From Macrobrachium rosenbergii (Eukaryota; Arthropoda; Malacostraca; Decapoda; Palaemonidae): a DNA stretch of 64,000 nt. Location: contig NC_089761.1 in the NCBI RefSeq assembly GCF_040412425.1, forward strand, positions 21,925,644 to 21,989,643, written 5' to 3'. Both the position numbers and the translations under genes were made by a program. Below the pieces are notes generated by a model. The model was not told where the DNA came from, did not search any database, and was given only the letters and a program-made list of their open reading frames with translations. How positions within the stretch are numbered: the stretch's first letter is position 1; every line of letters starts with the position of its first letter. This document shows positions 62,401-64,000 of the stretch, one piece after another.

Positions 62401-63778
62401 AAAATAACCAAAATTTTGAAATATGTGGTTGGAAAATGCTTTTGTCAGTTGTGGTTATGACTCCATAATAAAAACAAATTGCAAAAAACTGTTGAAGAAT
62501 ACTGATTCCTATTCCTTCCAATATCTGCCTCTGCAGGTAATGGGGAGTTCCTATTCTGCATGCACTAACATAACTTAAAATTATTATCTCAACCTCCACT
62601 AAAATCACCAATTAAAGGTACTTGGAACTTACAAAAACACTGTAATCTAAATTTACAACTTTAGAGAATAGCAGTAATGAAACTGCTGATTGTATATAGC
62701 ATGCTGTAAGTAAATATTCCTGTGGGCTAGAGTGCTGAACTGTTATTTGCTGTTACCCGAATTATCACAAGAGAAGTTATTTTAAATTAGAAACAGTAAT
62801 AAGTATTTTGTCTTTTTTTTTTTTATACTTTGCACTTATAAAATGGACAATTTTTAATCTGTCATAAATTGCATTTTGGACATCTTAATATTTTCAATTT
62901 TCCCATGGGCAAGTGCTATGAGCCTCCTAGTTCCATTACACTCAGCAGTGTCTGAAGTGAGCACTTTGATCTAACTTGCAACTTTAACAACACATAACAG
63001 AAAAGCCTCATGCTCTTTATAAATTACACATTCTTGGCTATACTGCATCAGTGGAATAAATTTTTGAAATCTAAAAACTTTCTAAATATTTTTGCATTCT
63101 ACTACAATAACATTTACGAAACTTATTTCAACATGTGAATAAGTTTACTATCCTCAAATACTTCATCCAGATTGTTAATTATTAAAGGGAAAATTAAAGC
63201 TTTAGGGCTCAACTGCTTTAAAGCAGAGACTGGTTTCTAAAGCACAGAATACTTACAATTCTGGTCTCCTGATAATAAGCAATGGTTTGCCATAAGCCAG
63301 CCCAGAGATCCTCTTCTTTCAGCAATGAGTACATTTCTGATAATGAGTCAAGAACCTCCTGCAAGACATAATCATGTGACAACTAGTATTCATGACATTC
63401 AAGTATCTCAAGACCACCAAACAGATTTTCTCATGACCACTTTTGACTTATTCATAAAAAGAATTCTCTCATATTAATTCTCACCTGTTGAGGATTGGCA
63501 TATGATTCAAGGTCATATGAATCATAAAGATCCTTCTTCGTAGCACGTGGACTAGTAGTAGCCCCTTGTTCCAAAGCTAGCTGCTCAAGAAGCAGTGTCA
63601 TACGGTGCCACAAGTTATGACTTTTACCTAAGTACTTCATATTGGCAGGTCTAATCACAACTGGTGGCTGACACTGAGCCAAGGCCTCAGTAAAAGTATG
63701 TAATGCTGATGGATGGCAATCCTTTTGAATCACATGAGACCCAGAGCACAAGAAGGGTATTACTTCACTGGCTATGCC
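41408..63778 (-). CDS. TRRAP: TRRAP (Nipped-A/Tra1) 3' part: 22 coding exons, last 1244 residues; gene continues off the right edge
   Basis: Exons in order: 63485-63778, 63257-63358, 62003-62151, 59959-60130, 59648-59815, 59257-59469, 55627-55845, 54364-54460, 53436-53644, 52554-52694, 48789-48903, 48365-48609, 48055-48229, 47700-47931, 46410-46503, 45515-45730, 44501-44689, 44053-44196, 43697-43838, 43021-43214, 42384-42530, 41408-41485. All GT-AG; 3735 nt in frame. TRRAP is the large PIKK-family scaffold that brings transcription activators to SAGA and NuA4/TIP60 acetyltransferase complexes in the nucleus. Recognised by long stretches such as HDMKAIVKTWRNRLP, WRQHHYQFIVNHY, VDCFQKIRQQVKCY, GVSAITCYLHASRHQNESKS and PQAVYFPIRTLYLTLKIEQR. 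In this fragment the FAT region covers about 1-620, the PI3K-like domain about 880-1180 and FATC the last ~30 residues. As in all TRRAP proteins the kinase catalytic residues are absent. Confidence 0.96.
42000..42245. repeat. Degenerate GGCATGCCA / TCAAGGTCAAG minisatellite-like stretch
   Basis: Purine-rich intronic sequence in which GCATGCCA..CACATGGG/CTACATGGG and CCTCAAGGTCAAG/TTTCAAGGTCAAG recur at irregular spacing. Last intron of TRRAP. Confidence 0.5.
42384..42530 (-). CDS. TRRAP: TRRAP penultimate exon with NAGNAG acceptor
   Basis: Encodes QRQEAGTAEATQGSG, then ISRVNKAVTAITTRIQSLAS. The acceptor reads GGCAGCAG, so the exon can begin at 42530 or 42527, changing one glutamine. It links the pseudokinase to FATC and is poorly conserved. 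Confidence 0.85.
42648..42799 (+). repeat. Three-copy 51-bp tandem repeat
   Basis: Units starting TTCATATAATTTTCTAACAA at 42648, 42699 and 42750, differing at one to three positions. TRRAP intron. Confidence 0.9.
43021..43214 (-). CDS. TRRAP: TRRAP exon, pseudokinase C-lobe
   Basis: Encodes DGNRPVPFRLTPNLAELVTS, GVSGPITASMVATARCLA and MRDEIITWHK. PFRLTPN stands where active PIKKs have VPFRLT after the activation loop. Confidence 0.95.
43697..43838 (-). CDS. TRRAP: TRRAP exon at the degenerate catalytic loop
   Basis: Encodes LTVQLALIGLMEYLLHLTKL and GLINVAYFKFNIDDAKG. The DRH..N and DFG motifs of active PIKKs are replaced, confirming a pseudokinase. Confidence 0.95.
44053..44196 (-). CDS. 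TRRAP: TRRAP exon, pseudokinase
   Basis: Encodes ARGSQASHQVLRDIVKEVQS, MVPRTMLRDWALTTFPN and HYWTFRKI. 48 codons. Confidence 0.95.
44501..44689 (-). CDS. TRRAP: TRRAP exon, pseudokinase
   Basis: Encodes SRVVAVSPQMRLVEDNVSSL and DIYKLRCAKK. 63 codons. Confidence 0.95.
45515..45730 (-). CDS. TRRAP: TRRAP exon, pseudokinase N-lobe
   Basis: Encodes YYIRIARFMPRVDIVQKHGT, RGHNGRVYPYLVVND and ARREERVLQLLRMMN. 72 codons. Confidence 0.95.
46410..46503 (-). CDS. TRRAP: TRRAP exon
   Basis: Encodes WFLIEEKCRYLSNFSLQTAE and VELPGEFLLPK. 94 nt. Confidence 0.95.
46784..46866 (+). repeat. Three-copy ~28-bp tandem repeat
   Basis: AGATGTAAGAGACAACCATT followed by TTAAGC is repeated three times with small length changes. 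TRRAP intron. Confidence 0.85.
47700..47931 (-). CDS. TRRAP: TRRAP exon, FAT/kinase linker
   Basis: Encodes ASESLARRAQAIVQDPVFHK, TTDFDFSQLGAMKLHNLIHK and LKKWIKILEARVKVLPK. Confidence 0.95.
48055..48229 (-). CDS. TRRAP: TRRAP exon
   Basis: Encodes MVCFREYWDEVVLRQLRQAL, AKCYAVAFENSGAVSEANIT and FVKKLVSTFGIGI. Confidence 0.95.
48365..48609 (-). CDS. TRRAP: TRRAP exon with glutamine-rich insert
   Basis: Starts VDPAAAAAGQKTPQQN, then a Q/A-rich tract of about 35 residues. It returns to conserved sequence (TEPMWRCSRIMHMQKELHPT, LASLEGIVDQ). The insert is low-complexity and much longer than the equivalent in vertebrate TRRAP as I recall it. Confidence 0.93.
48789..48903 (-). CDS. TRRAP: TRRAP exon, FAT domain
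   Basis: Encodes VIINLLNQVGRMFPQAVYFP and IRTLYLTLKIEQRGRIKS. The donor is the less usual GTAAAC. Confidence 0.93.
49529..51308. mobile_element. TTAA-flanked element with piggyBac-like ends and internal tandem repeats
   Basis: 1780 bp in a TRRAP intron, flanked by TTAA at 49525-49528 and 51309-51312. The ends are inverted: CCCTTAAACGCTGA on the left and, read in reverse, CCCTTAAACGGCGA on the right. TTAA duplication with CCC-starting ends is the signature of piggyBac-type transposition. There is no transposase; the interior holds about four copies of a ~380-bp repeat. Each unit contains GAAATGGT, TTCTAGTAATAT(A/T)CAATCA, AAGTCTCTAGC and TTTTTCCTTA. Units start at about 49575, 49955, 50328 and 50708. 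Confidence 0.8.
51422..51757. mobile_element. Mariner-type MITE (GGACCCC-ended family)
   Basis: The left end has ACATAAGTCGACCCTCATAT. The right end, reversed, has ACAGTGGACCCCGCCTATTT, and the interior has CGCGAATA motifs. The inverted ends and TA-rich flanks suggest a non-autonomous Tc1/mariner element in a TRRAP intron. Confidence 0.6.
52060..52220. repeat. Possible dispersed repeat
   Basis: The segment with GACGTAGGAAAAACCTATTT and GTTGAGTCCTCAAAGGAGTT resembles a repeat I associate with decapod genomes, but no second copy lies in this window. Confidence 0.3.
52554..52694 (-). CDS. TRRAP: TRRAP exon, FAT domain
   Basis: Encodes VLWLLSYDDAEGSLSDAVDR, YCVGVPPIQWLPWIPQLLTC and LVRPEGK. 47 codons. 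Confidence 0.95.
53436..53644 (-). CDS. TRRAP: TRRAP exon, FAT domain
   Basis: Encodes EEANKALSAAVQLHDTLVKA, WALWGDYWEALF and SAITCYLHASRHQNESKSRK. Confidence 0.95.
54364..54460 (-). CDS. TRRAP: TRRAP exon, FAT domain
   Basis: Encodes GLEVIESTNLKFFNKDMTAE and FYALKGMFLSQL. 97 nt. Confidence 0.95.
54781..55180. repeat. Diverged two-copy tandem repeat (~185-200 bp)
   Basis: Two units each contain GGCCTCAGTTTG, a CTTTCAACT.CTTTG segment and CACTACTT, starting at about 54785 and 54970. TRRAP intron. Confidence 0.55.
55627..55845 (-). CDS. TRRAP: TRRAP exon, FAT domain
   Basis: Encodes MLGVHASAQAIIHFGKIARK, SRIHTIPSVPVVDCFQKIRQ and MGKNELQG. The only usable donor (AAGGG|GTCAGT) adds a second glycine at the junction with the next exon. 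Confidence 0.93.
56446..56612. mobile_element. Foldback element built from inverted repeat copies
   Basis: Arms of about 65 bp. The left has GGTCCCTGTATGGAGTACGG and TCAATTCACCTCATGGTGTA. The right is its reverse complement with about ten differences. The CACCTCATGGTGTA core resembles the start of the dispersed repeat at 10843 and 36945. Confidence 0.7.
56613..58900. other. Large TRRAP intron segment, unidentified
   Basis: About 2.3 kb between foldback and next exon. The 56615-56850 part resembles a very old copy of the dispersed repeat (GCACTGAATGGC at 56790). From about 57000 to 58650 the minus strand has several short open stretches that look like decayed coding sequence, but I cannot assign a family. 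Confidence 0.35.
59257..59469 (-). CDS. TRRAP: TRRAP exon, FAT domain
   Basis: Encodes VMELQEACQIHQGLVHGRTN, SLHDMKAIVKTWRNRLPVIA and DDLSHWSDIFTWRQHHYQFI. 71 codons. Confidence 0.96.
59648..59815 (-). CDS. TRRAP: TRRAP exon, FAT domain
   Basis: Encodes VNLYRGYLAICHPEEEHLKL and REWKRLPHIVSHIHLPYLQA. 56 codons. Confidence 0.95.
59959..60130 (-). CDS. TRRAP: TRRAP exon, FAT domain
   Basis: Encodes CAKELNQWDLVQEYGSSD, LVLESSWRVPNWARMKEALA and PKELAWK, then GTAAGT. Confidence 0.95.
60575..60857 (-). mobile_element. tRNA-derived SINE with perfect 13-bp target-site duplication
   Basis: The minus strand starts with a tRNA-like head: A box GACTAGTCGGTAGAGTTCTC, B box CCCAAGTTCGAGTCTCC. A body follows (GGTTCTTAGCCCACGTAAAA) and then a tail, TTAAACTAAGGTATACTTAA. 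TATGATCTGCACT at 60562-60574 and 60858-60870 is an exact target-site duplication. I recognise the body as a SINE family common in decapods (from memory). In a TRRAP intron. Confidence 0.88.
61455..61795 (-). mobile_element. Mariner-type MITE, copy 2
   Basis: 341 bp, TA on both sides, inverted ends CAGGAAGTCCCCACGTTATG and (reversed) CAGGCAGTCCCCGGTTTACG. Opposite orientation to the copy at 28766-29098. In the same TRRAP intron as the SINE. Confidence 0.78.
62003..62151 (-). CDS. TRRAP: TRRAP exon, FAT domain
   Basis: Encodes AVTYEQHGFLEQAQAAYELA and MKLWEERWIR. Confidence 0.95.
63257..63358 (-). CDS. TRRAP: TRRAP exon, FAT domain
   Basis: Encodes EVLDSLSEMYSLLKEEDLWA and GLWQTIAYYQETRI. 34 codons. 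Confidence 0.95.
63485..63778 (-). CDS. TRRAP: TRRAP exon, most upstream one in the window
   Basis: Encodes GIASEVIPFLCSGSHVIQKD, HTFTEALAQCQPPVVIRPAN and KYLGKSHNLWHRMTLLLEQL. 98 codons; the acceptor TTTTTAG is at 63779-63780. The next upstream exon is outside the window. Confidence 0.95.
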
Positions 63779-64000
63779 CTAAAAAGAAAAAATTAATGAA
63801 TTCCAGCCTCTTCATAATGAAAGTGGCAATGCTCTTTCTCTGCCTTTCTATATATATTTAGCAAAATTATGTAAATGCTGTCGGAGCCATCACTACTAAA
63901 AAGAGAAATCATAATTATCACTAGTTTTGTCCATTAAAACAAAAATTATCAATACTGTCACCAATCTAGTATTAAACCCAGTTTCCAAAAAAATTAAATC

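Overview
The window looks like nuclear DNA of an arthropod, most likely a decapod crustacean. This is inferred from intron-rich metazoan genes with GT-AG introns, very long (AT)n, (CT)n, (CA)n and (ATT)n microsatellites, Penelope-like retroelements, tRNA-derived SINEs, and dispersed repeats that I associate with shrimp, crayfish and crab genomes. No bacterial-type operon, CRISPR array, rRNA or intact tRNA was seen.

Region 1 (about 1-22 kb, minus strand) is a head-to-tail tandem array of metallophosphoesterase genes of the metazoan purple acid phosphatase family (ACP7-like). Gene A enters from the left edge with only its signal-peptide exon (161-269). Gene B (3880-11669, ten coding exons, 445 aa) and gene C (16530-21897, ten coding exons, 439 aa) appear complete. 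B and C share every intron phase and almost every exon length, and both keep all five metal-binding motifs. Upstream of A and B lies a matching promoter block (TATA-like box plus GATAAG at the same spacing). The introns are filled with microsatellites, foldback elements, MITE-like elements and a dispersed repeat.

Region 2 (about 22-41 kb) has no host gene that I can support and is a repeat-rich spacer. It holds a tRNA-like SINE head (22.2 kb), a dead RNase H-type LINE fragment (25.9-26.6 kb) and a cluster of four Penelope-like elements (27.1-36.4 kb). The cluster has two families, called here PLE-1/2 and PLE-3/4. Their terminal repeats contain sequences that fold as hammerhead ribozymes, one well preserved (36250-36295) and one with a core mutation (28107-28155). 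PLE-2 begins exactly at the position predicted for hammerhead cleavage, and there it meets a 19-nt inverted copy of its own end.

Region 3 (41408-63778, minus strand) carries the 3' third of a TRRAP/Nipped-A/Tra1 gene. It has 22 coding exons in frame, 1244 codons of protein plus a stop, and covers the FAT region, the PI3K-like pseudokinase and the FATC tail ending in WHPWL. The gene runs off the right edge. Its introns contain a 1.78 kb TTAA-flanked element with piggyBac-like ends and an internal ~380-bp tandem array, a SINE with a perfect 13-bp target duplication, two mariner-type MITEs and a foldback.

The two gene sets have no obvious functional link. The acid phosphatases are predicted secreted or lysosomal hydrolases; TRRAP is a nuclear scaffold of histone acetyltransferase complexes.
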